From: Amborella trichopoda
Taxonomy: Eukaryota > Streptophyta > Magnoliopsida > Amborellales > Amborellaceae
NCBI RefSeq assembly: GCF_000471905.2
Contig: NW_006496564.1
Coordinates: 542,230 to 606,229 of the forward strand
Length of the DNA: 64,000 nt
Direction: 5' to 3'
Position numbers and translations under genes: made by a program. This document shows positions 36,263 to 47,600 of this stretch, one piece after another. The number at the start of each line of letters is the position of its first letter. The stretch's first letter is position 1. A model generated the notes under the pieces. It ran no database searches. It saw only the letters and a program-made list of their open reading frames with translations, and was not told where the DNA came from.

Positions 36263-37189
36263 GGAGTAAAACCCCATTTTCTTCACTTTTCATCGAAGGT
36301 AAAAATTTTCTTTAATAATGAGCAGAGAGTGCCCAGTAGAAGTTTCAGAAAGTACAGCAAAGGTTTTGCGGGGAAGGTTTCAACGATCAAAACTCTGCCG
36401 TGGATTACAGGAAAAGGGAGGAAGAAAAATAGAGTTCTCCAGGGAATTTTTTGAGAGGACAAGGAGTTTTAGAATGAGATTTTGTGGGTTGGAGCAGCAG
36501 TGCACACTTTTAGGAAGTAGGAGAACTCCGGCCATGGTATTTCGATGGTATAAGTGGCAGGAAGTGCAGCGGTGGGCATTTTCACGAGTCTTGGGAGTTT
36601 ACCAGTGTTGTTTTGCAGTTTCTCGATAACTTAGGGAAAGTTGCAGAGGTTTTTCAGGAACGGCAGAGGAGCTCGAATGGAAACCGAAGAGTCCAAGAAA
36701 ACGATTAGTTACTAAAGGTAGACCGTCGTAGGGAAGGTGTACGGTTACCTCATTCGTGTGTCAAGCGAAGGAGCAAGACATGGCAACTGTTGGCATTTTC
36801 TTGGGTGTCAGGCAGCGCTGAAGGACGTGGCAACAGTTGTCAGTCGGCATAAGGTGTCACGACTAGAATCCGTGGCATGTGTGAGAGTTCGAACACAGTC
36901 GACGCTATTAGTTGGCAAACATAGCCAGCCCTGAGCATTGACAAGCTCAACCGACGGTAGAGTTTGAGTGAACAACTAGTGCTAAGCGTTAGCGGACACA
37001 ACCGGTGCTGAGATTTGGCAGACACAGTCGATCTCAAAAGACAAGTTAATCCCATCAAACACTCTTCTATTTCTTTCCTTTGAAACCTCCCACAGAGTCC
37101 CCCTCTCACAATTTGCCACCAAAGCAGTTTGTGGTAAAAAGGATAACAATAAGTTTGAGATGATACCTATAACTTCTTGAGGTATAACC

Positions 37190-37345
37190 AATGCAATCCC
37201 AATCTGGCCAAAGAACTAGCACCAAATTCTAAAAGTAAAAGGACAATGGAGAAACAGATGAGCATCTGTTTCATCATCCCCTTTACACAACAGATAGACA
37301 TTTGGTAAAATCTTCCCTCTCATGATGATATTATCAATAATTAAT
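37190..37345 (-). pseudogene. LINE ORF2 zf-RVT domain
   Basis: Encodes KILPNVYLLCKGDDETDAHL followed by FLHCPFTFRIWC, the Cys/His pattern of the zf-RVT domain at the C-terminus of plant L1 ORF2. The adjacent ERNRRVFDG block (about 37070) normally lies just before the ORF2 end. Confidence 0.8.
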
Positions 37346-37872
37346 ACCATCTTGAATTGCCAGCCATAAGAATGCTTGCACTTTGAGCGGTAAAGGCCAC
37401 TTCTAAATTTTGGCTAAAACCAGTATTGACCATCTCAACCGATAATGGAATAGCCAATGATACATGGATTTAACCAAAATTTTCCCATCTTTATCAATAT
37501 CCCAAACTACCTCATCGACTGCATTAAGAGGGATGTATACTTCATTAAGAACAACCAACAGGCCAGAAAACTCAGAAGATCTTCCAAAATCCTATTGTAG
37601 GGAAGGTTAATTGTCCACACCACATGATTACCCTTGATCTTATAGTTATTAGCAATAACCACATTAGGGTTATCCATCCTTTGAAATAATTGAGGGAAGT
37701 CATATTTCAAGGGCGATGAACTAAGACATTTCTGATGCCAAAGATATATACAGATGCCATCACCCAAACTCCGTCGAATATTCCTGTGAATCAGCAATTT
37801 ACAAAAAATAATAGATCTCCAACAATAAGACATTCCTCTAATACCATTCCTCGTACCTGCTTACATCCCATA

Positions 37873-38235
37873 CCTATCCTCTCTATATTTCGCAGCAATC
37901 ACTTTATAGCAAAGCTGATATTTGTAATTCAAATTTCTCCACCATCATTTACAAAGTAGGGCTTGATTTACCAGTTTAATTTTCCTTGTGCTCAAACCAC
38001 CCTCTCCTCTAGGAGTGCACACCCTATCCCATATAAGAAGTTGGTACTTTTTATGCCTATCCTTTCTATATTTCACGGCAATCACTTTATACCAAAGCTA
38101 ATCTTTGTAATTCAAACTTCTCTACCACCATTTACAAAGTAGGGCTTGGCTTAATTTTCTTTATACGCAAACTACCCTCTCCTCTAGGCGTGTACACCCT
38201 ATCCCATCTAAGAAGTTGGTATTTTTTATATTCTC
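37873..38235 (-). repeat. Direct tandem duplication of 183 bp inside LINE ORF2
   Basis: 37873-38055 and 38056-38235 carry the same text in the same order (CCTATCCT.TCTATATTTC, CAATCACTTTATA.CAAAGCT, CACCCTATCCCAT.TAAGAAG). The copies differ at roughly one base in eight, so the duplication is old. It repeats part of the C-terminal region of ORF2. Confidence 0.85.
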
Positions 38236-38382
38236 TTGAGGAACCCCAAAGAAAATTCCTCATCAGACTTTTTATTTTCTGGGTACTGATGAAGGAATTT
38301 GTAAAATAGACATTTGATATATTGGTAAATTCGATAGGCACGCCTTCACCAAAGTTATCCTTTCCCCTAGAGATAGGTATTT

Positions 38383-39563
38383 TTATTTCCATAAATCAAG
38401 TTTAAATTGAATCCTCTGGATAACTTTATCCCAGACAGCCAGCGGAAGTCGACTGTAAGAGATGGACATCCCTATATAAGTGATTGGAAACATCTCTACC
38501 TTACACCCCAAAGTCTCAGCAATCTCTATGATCATAGATTCATCACAATGCCTGCCAACCATTGTAGTTTTCTCAAAATTGACCTTAAGATCTAAGGCCA
38601 CCTCACAACATCTCAAGAAAGTGGCAATATGGCTTATTTGATCAACCTCAGCCCAGCAAAAGAGCAGAGTGTCATCTTGACGAAGACCCTGAGAAGCATT
38701 AAAGAACCAATCAGGCTCCCTTTATACATAATGGTAAAGTGTGTAGAGGACAGACACCCATAAATCCAATTTCTCCACTTTTCACCAAAGCCCATATTCT
38801 TTATAATTTCCAAAAATTTACTCCATTCCACCTTGTCGTATGCCTTTTCCATATCCAATTTTATCACCACCCCAGCAGTACCACTCAGTATTTTAGAATG
38901 AATGCACTCTTGTGTAATCAAAACACTATAAAAAATCATCTTATCCTTGATGAATGCCGACTGAGGGCTTGTGATAATAGTCGGTAATACTATCTTTGGC
39001 CATTTAGCAAGCACTTTAGCCTATTTTATAAAGACTCATAAGAAGGCTAATAGGTCTAATGTCACCAAGATTAACAATGACTGACTTCTTAGGAATCAAT
39101 GCTACAAAAGTGGAATTCATCCCTTTAAATAATTCTCTTCTCTTAAAGAATCCCCTAACAATTCCAACAACTCCCTATTAATCAAACTCCAAGACTTATG
39201 AAAAAATATTAGAGGGAATCCATTTGGGCCAAGTGCTTTATCACTCGGCAAAGAAAAAGTTGCTTTATTTAGCACTTCCAATGAAACTTCTTTCTTCAGA
39301 GAAGCAAGCTGATCTGGAAGAAGAACATTGAAATCCACTCTATTTAATCGAAGGGTAGCCTTCACCTCTGTAAGAAATACTTTTTGGAAATGCCTAATGA
39401 TAGCATTCGTCATCTCATTGCAATCATCAGGATCAACTCCTTGAATCAACAAACCAGAAACATCATTATGTTGATTGCGAGCATTCGTAATGGCATGAAA
39501 AATTTCTGCATTTAGACTCCCCTCTTTCAGCCATTTGACTCTAGACTTCTGCTTCCAGTACAC
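38383..39563 (-). pseudogene. LINE ORF2 reverse transcriptase
   Basis: RVKWLKEGSLNAEIFHAIT (39540-39480), FSLPSDKALGPNGFPLIFFH (39265-39205), SPQSAFIKDKMIFYSVLITQ (38970-38910), GVVIKLDMEKAYDKVEWSKF (38880-38820), DDTLLFCWAEVDQISHIATF (about 38670-38610) and LKVNFEKTTMVG (38590-38555). This is the full order of plant L1 RT blocks. At least three frame breaks. Confidence 0.88.
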
Positions 39564-39899
39564 CTCTTATATTCTTCTTAGCTCCTACAACTCTTTTTTT
39601 TTTTCACATCTCTCCACTATCATATCCTTTGACTAAACTCTCAATTTTGGATAATGAAGTCCATCTCTTCTATGCTTCTCAATACTTCCTCAATTTTACC
39701 TTTGACAAGGTACCTCTTTTCTTGTTTCCAAGCAATAAGCTTATGCTTAACATTTAAAAGCTTCTTATGAAGTTGGAAATCTAGAGAGCCATAAGAAATG
39801 ATATTTTTCCAGGTAATTTTAATAATATCAATAACTTCCTTATCTTGGAGCCAACCTATTTCAAACCTAGAAGGTTTAGGTTCCCCTGAAACAATTTTA

Positions 39900-40561
39900 G
39901 AATAAAGCATAATAGGGGTATGGTCAGATGAAAGCCTAGGTAAATCTTTAATCGAAGCAAGGGGGAAAGCATCTGACCATCCCTTGACACAAAAAACTTG
40001 TCAATTTTGGACATTGAAAAATTCGAGGTACTTCCATTAGTTCAAGTAAAGACAGTGCTTGAAATAGGCAAATCAATTAGATCATGGGACTCAATAAATC
40101 TATTGAGCAAGCACATGGCTGAAGTAATAGGTCCACTAAAGCTACTCTCATTCGGCCACCTGATGAAATTAAAATCCTCCTTGAACATATGGGATAGTCA
40201 AAATTAAGAATGAAGTCTGACATCTCATTAACAAATATTTCTTTAAGAGAAAAAGGTTGTGGCTCATAATATTCATCAACCCTCAATGAAAACTAGAATT
40301 AGGTCCCACAAAGCCATTAACAAAAAATTTATCTTTTTTCATAGAGCAAAAAGACTACAACACTGTAGGATCCCATGATATCCACAGTTCCCTTGAAGCC
40401 CCAACTGAGTCAATGCCCATAAAGTCCAGAAAAACCAGAACCCCAAACTTCCCTGACACCAGACAAATTAGGACTTGAAAGTTTGGTTTCCTGCAGAAAA
40501 AGTACTGTAGGCTTAAACTTACAAACAAAAAAGAGGACATCTTTCTTACATTTGAGGTCAC
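39900..40561 (-). pseudogene. LINE ORF2 endonuclease remains
   Basis: The N-terminal APE-type endonuclease is recognisable only in pieces in shifting frames (QETKLSSPNL-like sequence near 40480, GFVGPN-like sequence near 40300). It is the region most damaged by frameshifts in this LINE. Confidence 0.55.
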
Positions 40562-42193
40562 ATAAACCTCTTACATTCCACTAAATAATAATCACTAAAA
40601 AGGTTTAGAAGATGAGGAACTTGGGTCGTCTCTGCTCGAGCCGAAGTAAACTTCTTCAAGAAGCAGTGCTTCCTCCATAGCCTCATCCATCGCTTCTTCC
40701 ACAGCTGATAAGGAACAAGACAGTCCTGAGCTCACTTTAATAATCTGCTCATCTGGGATGATGACTCTTTTAGCAGCAACATCATCAAGAAAAAATCCTC
40801 GAGCCAGCAGCCTCGCAGAGGACCTCGAATCCTTCACCGCGCTTTTGCCTTTAGATTTAGTCTTACCCCCATTTTTGATAGGAGTCTTCCCAATATCACA
40901 TAACTTCTCCTTCGCATTGACTCGTTTTCCTTTAGACTCAGCCTTCTTCTTTTCAATAATTTCTTTGAAAACCACCCCAATCGAAATGTCAAAGTCCATC
41001 CTACTATTAGTCACAATTGAGGCAACCTTGTGTTCTTCTAGATTATCTTGAACTTACTCCATAGGATTCATCTGTACTGGTAATGCCTCCAAAACTGGTG
41101 CCCTAACGTTTTCAGCAACTATATGAAGTAAAAGGGGTCTATCCTCCTGACGAATAACATTAAGTGGAGGGAGATATCCACTTCAACTAGCGCTAACCCT
41201 TGCTCCTGAGCCCACACCTCAGCCTCAAAACTACCACCTTGAAGATCTTCCAAAGCCTCGAGCATAGATTCCCCTTTCTCCAAAACTAGTTGCTCCTCAG
41301 CCTCCTCAATTACCACAATAGCCAAAGGGTCGATCGTCAAAGGATCAAAGGCTGACCTAGGATGCGAACAAATCTTCCTAGCAGCATGATAGTGCTGAAG
41401 AGGATGCATATTCCCCAGTTTAACTAGCACCACTTGAAGCACCAGAGACAAGCACAAATGATGGCCTGCAATCACTAAGGCAGAGACTATGAGAAAATAT
41501 CACAGTTTGCAATCAAAACCCACCGACTAAGCATCAGCAAAACGGAAGAAGGCTTTAGGGGAAGATGAAGGCGCCCTTTCCCTCTTCCCATTGAGCCAGC
41601 ATGAATAACAGGCCTGCAACCACATAATCCTCCCTCGCTACCATTATTTGTGGAACTTGTGCCATGAATTTCGATGGCAGAGATACGCCACCTTCCCACC
41701 CTACTTTTAAATTTTCGATAGATGGAAAGCTCATTGTTCCCACCTGATCAACAGAGCGTTGTAGACCTGTATCATCGGGAGAAGCGTTCAACACAACGAA
41801 TGAGAAACTAGCTGTGCTTTCTTCAAAATGTCCCACAGGAATTCAACGTTTCCTAATTTTCAAATTTTAAAATCCCAACTTCCCTGACTGAAAATTCCTA
41901 TTATGGCGGCCAAGCCGACTCTTAGAATTCCGGTGATCGACTACCAGAATTTCTTTATCCGGAATAGCTTGAGCCTTTACCACTGGAGTAGTAATATGAC
42001 GATGAGAGAACCTCTGCCAACCATCGACTTGCTAACATTGATCAGAGACCATCTCTGCTACAGGATGAGACTTATACTCCACCTTAACCTCTATGGAAAT
42101 CTTAATAGAGAAAGATTCTTGACCCCACTTGTAGTCTCACCATTTTGGGAATAGAGGCCCCACACAACATCTAGATACGGACTCGTACAAACC

Positions 42194-42568
42194 TCAGATC
42201 CACCCCACTAAGAGAGTCTTTATCAACATCACAAAATTCTCCACAACTATAGTAGTCAACTTTCTGATAGTATCCAACGTCCAAGCATGAAAGGGAATAT
42301 CTGACAATCTAATCCAAAGACTTTCCTTCCTAAAGTAGGATAAATGGGATGAAGGTTTCCAAAAATCTAACGACAAGAGCTTACCTCTAACTCTTACGAA
42401 GCGATTAGACAATGCCACCAAAGCCTCCTCCTTGGCACGCAGAAAGAAAACAATCTTATTCTTCCCCAGAATTTTTACAACCAGTGTATACGATAATCCC
42501 AATCCCCTTTTAGCCCAATCACTCAAGCCAAAAATATCATTCGAAGCTCGGGAGGGATAAAGAACCAA
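42194..42568 (-). pseudogene. LINE ORF1, DUF4283 domain
   Basis: Reads LGLSYTLVVKILGKNKIVFF, VALSNRFVRVRGKLLSLDFW and LWIRLSDIPFHAWTLDTIRK: the DUF4283 (RNA-binding) block with the W-x-R-x-x-x-I-P-x-H-x-W motif of plant L1 ORF1. No intact start. The downstream Lys-rich tail (41014-40595) belongs to the same ORF1 in broken form. Confidence 0.8.
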
Positions 42569-42650
42569 GAACAGGAAAATTTACACCCGAAAGCAAGCCT
42601 CCTGATAAATCAAACCTCACAGAAACCTTTTGAGCCATAAACCCATCATC

Positions 42651-43194
42651 CTCTCAAGCTTCCTCCCCTAGCTCCCCCTGCTATCCCGTCATTGCTAGAA
42701 CGTCCCCACCTAATATCAATCTCTCTCTCTCTCTCTCCCCATCTCAGTATCAATCTCTCTCTCTCTCTCCCCATCTCAGTATCAATCTCTCTCTCTCTCT
42801 CTCTCTGCCTCTACTCGAAATAGGAAAGTGCAGTCTCATACAAAATATGTAGAACATGGCAAAAAATGTGTCTCATTACCAGTTCGTCACACTTTGGTGC
42901 TACACCTTTTATTTCCATTGTTTTTTCCATGGTTCGGCAAGAAATGTGTTGGACTAGAAGATGGTAAAAAATGCAGTCCTACAGAAATGTGCTGGACTGG
43001 CTTGTAACTAGGAAGAAAAACCCTGTTCAACACATTTTCTGCCATGTTAACAATGAAAAAATACCATTCGGCACAAATAAAATTAAAAATCACCTAAAAT
43101 GAGAATGTTGAGAGTGACTGAATGGCGAGAAAGTAGCATGTGAGAGAGAAAGCCTTCGATGGTAGCAAGTAATTAGGGCTAATTGCAGTGCTGC

Positions 43195-43230
<36 letters not shown>

Positions 43231-44667
43231 GCGGGGGGGACGTTTGCAAACTGGGAAAACATGAGGAGAACCCCAATTTTTCCAATTGTCAAACTTAGCC
43301 TTGAAGAGGTGAAAAGTATGCAACAGATTTCTGCATCCCTCAAATCCAACACTTGCCACTTGCCATGCTTAGAGGCTTGTCCCTTTTTTCTCAACTTTCG
43401 TTGATGTGTTAGTGTTACAAAACATAACAATTATGGTTAACATTGGGTCTTCCATGGTTTAGACCACTTGAACTGCATTTGGGTTTCTTTTGGCATCAAT
43501 CTAGACAGTGTCAGAGTGTCATCTGGCAATTGCAAAAAAAAAAAAAAATCCGAATTAATAAAAACTTGTGCTCACAAAATATGAACAATAATTTTTTATG
43601 GGATTGTATACAATGAGACCATTTATCTTTCATACATGGAGGTCACAATTACTTATAACCATCCAATGTGAAATATGATAGATTGGATGTATCACAAAGT
43701 TCGATAAAATTTCTTTTGGGCTTTGAGCTTGGTCTATAAAATAACTGCAACCACCCAATATCACAACCCGTGGTCAAGATCAATTGTGACCACCTTTTTT
43801 CAAAGGTAAATGATATCATTATAGACTTTCCTATTTTTTGTGGTGGGAGACAAATAGTGAGAATTTAATGGTGAGTGTTCCATGTATTAAGAATCTTATA
43901 CTAGTTCTTACATAATCTGTTGGATTTTGTTTCATTTAAAGATAAACATTACAAGGGATACTTTGGCTGATCTATGCATGTATGTATGTATGCATGTGTA
44001 AGTGTATGTATGTGTGTTTATATGTATGTATATATGTATATATGTATAAGTGTATGTTTGTGTGTTTATATGATTTTTTTAGCATAACATTCTCCCATAC
44101 ATGTAAAGGAACATTCTCCCATACATATAAAGGGTTTTCTAACCTTATAATCCCCCAGTAACATACAAACAATGGTTAGTGGAGCTTGTGAATCTAAGTT
44201 TACAAAAACACAGCCTATGATATTGCTAACCTTGTTACACTCTAATCAGTAAATAAGGAATTTTATCCTTTCAAAATTTTGAAGATGGGAAGGCGGGAGG
44301 GATGGTGAGAAGTTTATGCTCCTTTGTAGATGGGCGAGCCCTGGCTGAGCTCCTGCTAGGGAGTCACCCTTCTCTATTTATTTTCAAACAGATTGGGCAG
44401 AGCCATGTGCATGCTTAGTACTAATGCATTAATACGCCATATGATTCAATCATGCTTGCCATGTATATATAACAGTGGAGTACCTGCGGAACTCGATGGC
44501 TACATATTCTAAACTCATTTTTTATGATACTTGGGGGAAAAAATAACACCTATCGATTCTTTACTGTAAAATTATTTACATCCTATACATCTCTCCAGTA
44601 CTATTCTTCTCCCTACTATTTTTGTAACTACTTTACATATATCTATTTGCAAGTGCTTATCTTTAGT
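42651..44667. other. Spacer with microsatellites between LINE and host gene
   Basis: No gene seen. It holds three roughly 37-bp repeats of (CT)n plus CCCCATCTCAGTATCAAT (42715-42810), a (GA)n run (43199-43226), an A run (43535-43548) and a TATG/TGTA-rich stretch (43975-44070). 44100-44667 is the probable 3' UTR and downstream flank of the minus-strand gene. Confidence 0.7.
44377..44382 (-). terminator. Candidate poly(A) signal of the EXORDIUM-CUB-kinase gene
   Basis: AATAAA on the minus strand, about 285 bp past the stop codon at 44668-44670. This is a plausible distance for a plant 3' UTR, though plant poly(A) signals are loose. Confidence 0.35.
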
Positions 44668-47600
44668 TTAATGAGGGAATGACACCTGAAACAACTGCTT
44701 CACTTGGTTCAGGCCCAACACAACATCTCCAATATTTGGGAAGATTACTTCACCTCTGCAGTTATACACGCACCATTTAGCAACCTCACCCAACTTGACC
44801 AACCCCATGTACTTGCTCTCCTCTTTAGGGACCTCCAGTCTTGGATCAAGAAACTTATGAATTTTAACCAATGCATTCACCTCACTGATGCACTCCATTA
44901 GACCAAACAGAGAATCATACCCTTCATCCATATCTTTCCCTGTTAGAAGCTCCATTAGCAGTAAGCCCAAATTGCAAACATCCTTAGCCATTTCTGTTCT
45001 ATTTGTGCGGCCCAAGCTATCTTGTCTACAGTGTGCTGCATTCCCAAACCCCCCCAACTTTGCATTCCATGAATCATCCAAGAAAATGTTTTTTGAGTTC
45101 AGGTTGGCATGGCATATTGGTGGTTTTGAGTACATATGGAGATGTTGCAGGGCCGAAGATACCTGTAAGGCCATTGTTAATCTCTTCTCCCAACCTATGA
45201 CTCCTCCACTTTCTTTTAGGTTTGAGCTCAGAGATCCCCTCGTCATGAATTCAAATATTAGCACCCTTCTTCCCACCTTATCGTGAGAATAACCTATCAA
45301 TGAAACTATGTTGGGGTGACTTGATTTTATTAGAATTTCTTCCTCTAATGGAACTTCGCGCCTTGTGTGGCTTAAGGATTTCACTGCAACTACATGCCCA
45401 TCTGTGAGAATTGCTCTGTAAACCCTTACTGAAGGGCTTGATCCTATGTAATATTCCTCCCTTTCGATTTCAAGTTTCACGGACCGGAGCTTATTTGGAA
45501 GGTCACTTTCAATCTTCTCATTTTCTCTCTTATTTAGAAGTTTTTCCCATTTGGGTAGAGTTTGAATGATAACAACCAGGCAAAATGCCATAAATATGGC
45601 CACCAATACAAAAACCAGGATTAACTTAAATGAATCATATTGATTGGCTGGTGATGAAATGTAGTAATTCACAGACCAGCCATTGCCATCTTCTGTTTGG
45701 GTTTTAAAAATAACAGTGACCTTTCCTGTTAAGTTTACCCGAGGGAGATTGTTATCAGAGTAAATGCCGGAGAAGTTGAAGAGGCGGTCATTCATCAGTT
45801 CTCCTGTGCCATTATATATGAGTAAGAAATCCAAGTCCTTTGAGGTGTTGATGTGAGTGAAGTTCAAAGAAACCAGGGTCCCTGGTTTTCCATGGAGAAC
45901 CCATTTACAATTGAGTCCCTCGGTGTATGAAAATCCTGTTGGCAGGCTATAACTGATGTCACCGGAACGTTGATACATATCTCGTGTTCCATCACAAAGT
46001 CCTGGAAATTGTGAGTTCAATCTACTGTTAGATATCTTCAAAACATAAAGAAACTGGTAACAGGGGAATTAATAATTGCTTACAAGAATTCAAAATCCTG
46101 ATTTCAGACAAAGTTTTGATTAGAGGTTGAAACTGAAACTTCTGTTTTGTAACTCTTTTGGAGACAATACGTTTGATTAGTTGTAATTTAGAATATCTTA
46201 AATTAGGAACTCCAAAGGATTGCTAAGATTGATTCCCAGTTGAATACTGAAGTCATGAAATGCGATTTACCTGCTGAGTATTTAATTTCCCATCCTTTGG
46301 ATTGAGGAGGCACTTGGCTTCCGCTGGAGAACGCAACATAAGCCTCTGAGCCCATGATTTTTTTGTTTCTGGTCTGTAGGTTCATGTCATCTGATTTCAA
46401 ATATATGCATGACTTATGATTTGACTCTGATTTGCAAATATTGAGGGTGTCCTCTGGTGCAATTAAGAGATAATTGGGAGTGAAAGAGATGAACTTTGCA
46501 GATGGGTAATGGATTTTCCAGGTGCATTTTTGGCTTGGTGGGTATGGTTGTAATCCAGTGGAGTGGTTTACTGTGATCCCGCAACTTATATATCCTTTGA
46601 CTTGCGCATATGTGACAGTACTGCTACATTCTTCTGTTAAGTGACGAAAAAGGAAAAAGGAGGCATTCAGAAGTAGCTTTGAGGATTTGTGTTAACAATC
46701 AAGGGGGAAAAATAGCAAGAATCATGTGGTTTATAACAACTAGAAAGAAGGCTCTTCTTTTCTTGACATTATTAGATCATTATAGGAATATGGCAGATTT
46801 TGCTAACAAAATTGTTTGTTTCAAAGATATCATGGAACTTGTTGGATATATTTGAAGTCAGTTGCAGTAGAATGATTCATTGAAAAATCTCTATTCATGG
46901 GAATTTGTTTAAAAATTTGGCCTTTTTACAAGATAATGGGTAGATTATGGTTAGACTTAAGAATTGATGGTCTTCCATCATCATCATAAAATCAAGTTAC
47001 CGTTAGGAGAGTTCATGGAAAATCTGCACAATTTGGTTTTCTAGGAGATAAAATTGGGTACAATTCTGGTTACAGTTAACGACTTGCTTTTTTTTTCATT
47101 ATGAAAGAAAACGTAGGGTTGCTTTTGTAAGTTCACCTATGAAGAAAAGACCTGTGAATTTCAAATAGATAATTACAATTCTCTCTCTCTCTCTCTCTCA
47201 TATATCACTTAGCTTTTGATAAGAACAAGAAACTCTTCTTCATACCAGAAATTTGCAGGGCACAATTCTTGATTCTCTGATCCCATATCTCCTGCACCAT
47301 GTACCTGTAAGCATTCGTCCCAATCATGTTGAACCTCACCTTGCTCACTGGATCGACAAAGGCAGGGGAAACATCACCAGTCTCCATTTGAGATGCACAG
47401 AGGCTGCTAACTCCATGAAATCCATCAGTCCAGCCTCTGTCATCCCCATTTGTGACCTGTTCAGCTATGTTTCCAAGCACAAAGCCAATCATGTCATCGA
47501 GCCCTTTATCCCCATTTGGTGGACCCATCTCTGACCTACCTGAAATGACCCACGAGCACTGATCGCTTGGGCCTGTTGGTTTTCGAGCCCACACCATTTT

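Larger units (their letters stand above)
34243..37027 (-). mobile_element. 3' internal region of a minus-strand Tat-like element
   Basis: Joined to the LTR at 29854-34213. It contains 35-bp minisatellite (34680-35440), decayed repeats (35440-35800), GCCGGC-type motifs (35830-36080 and 36890-37025), a plus-strand TATA box (36256) and an open frame at 36318-36629 with no known family. gag and pol are not present in the window; the remnant ends against the LINE at about 37028. Confidence 0.6.
37028..42650 (-). mobile_element. L1-type LINE, broken, minus strand
   Basis: Reading leftward: ORF1 with a DUF4283 domain (42568-42194), a Lys/Ser-rich ORF1 tail (41475-40595), ORF2 endonuclease (40560-39900), reverse transcriptase (39560-38380), and a zf-RVT zinc-finger-like end with WEVSKERNRRVF near 37090. 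The 3' end and poly(A) are missing: it stops inside ORF2's last codons against Tat-derived sequence at about 37027. Many stops and frameshifts, including RQDD where the RT active site is normally FADD (about 38670). Confidence 0.85.

Noticed and set aside
44668-46041. Stand-alone 457-residue receptor kinase gene
   Set aside because: Its first Met lies in intron sequence; no signal peptide would precede the CUB domain, and the phase-1 acceptor at 46002 fits the upstream CUB exon.
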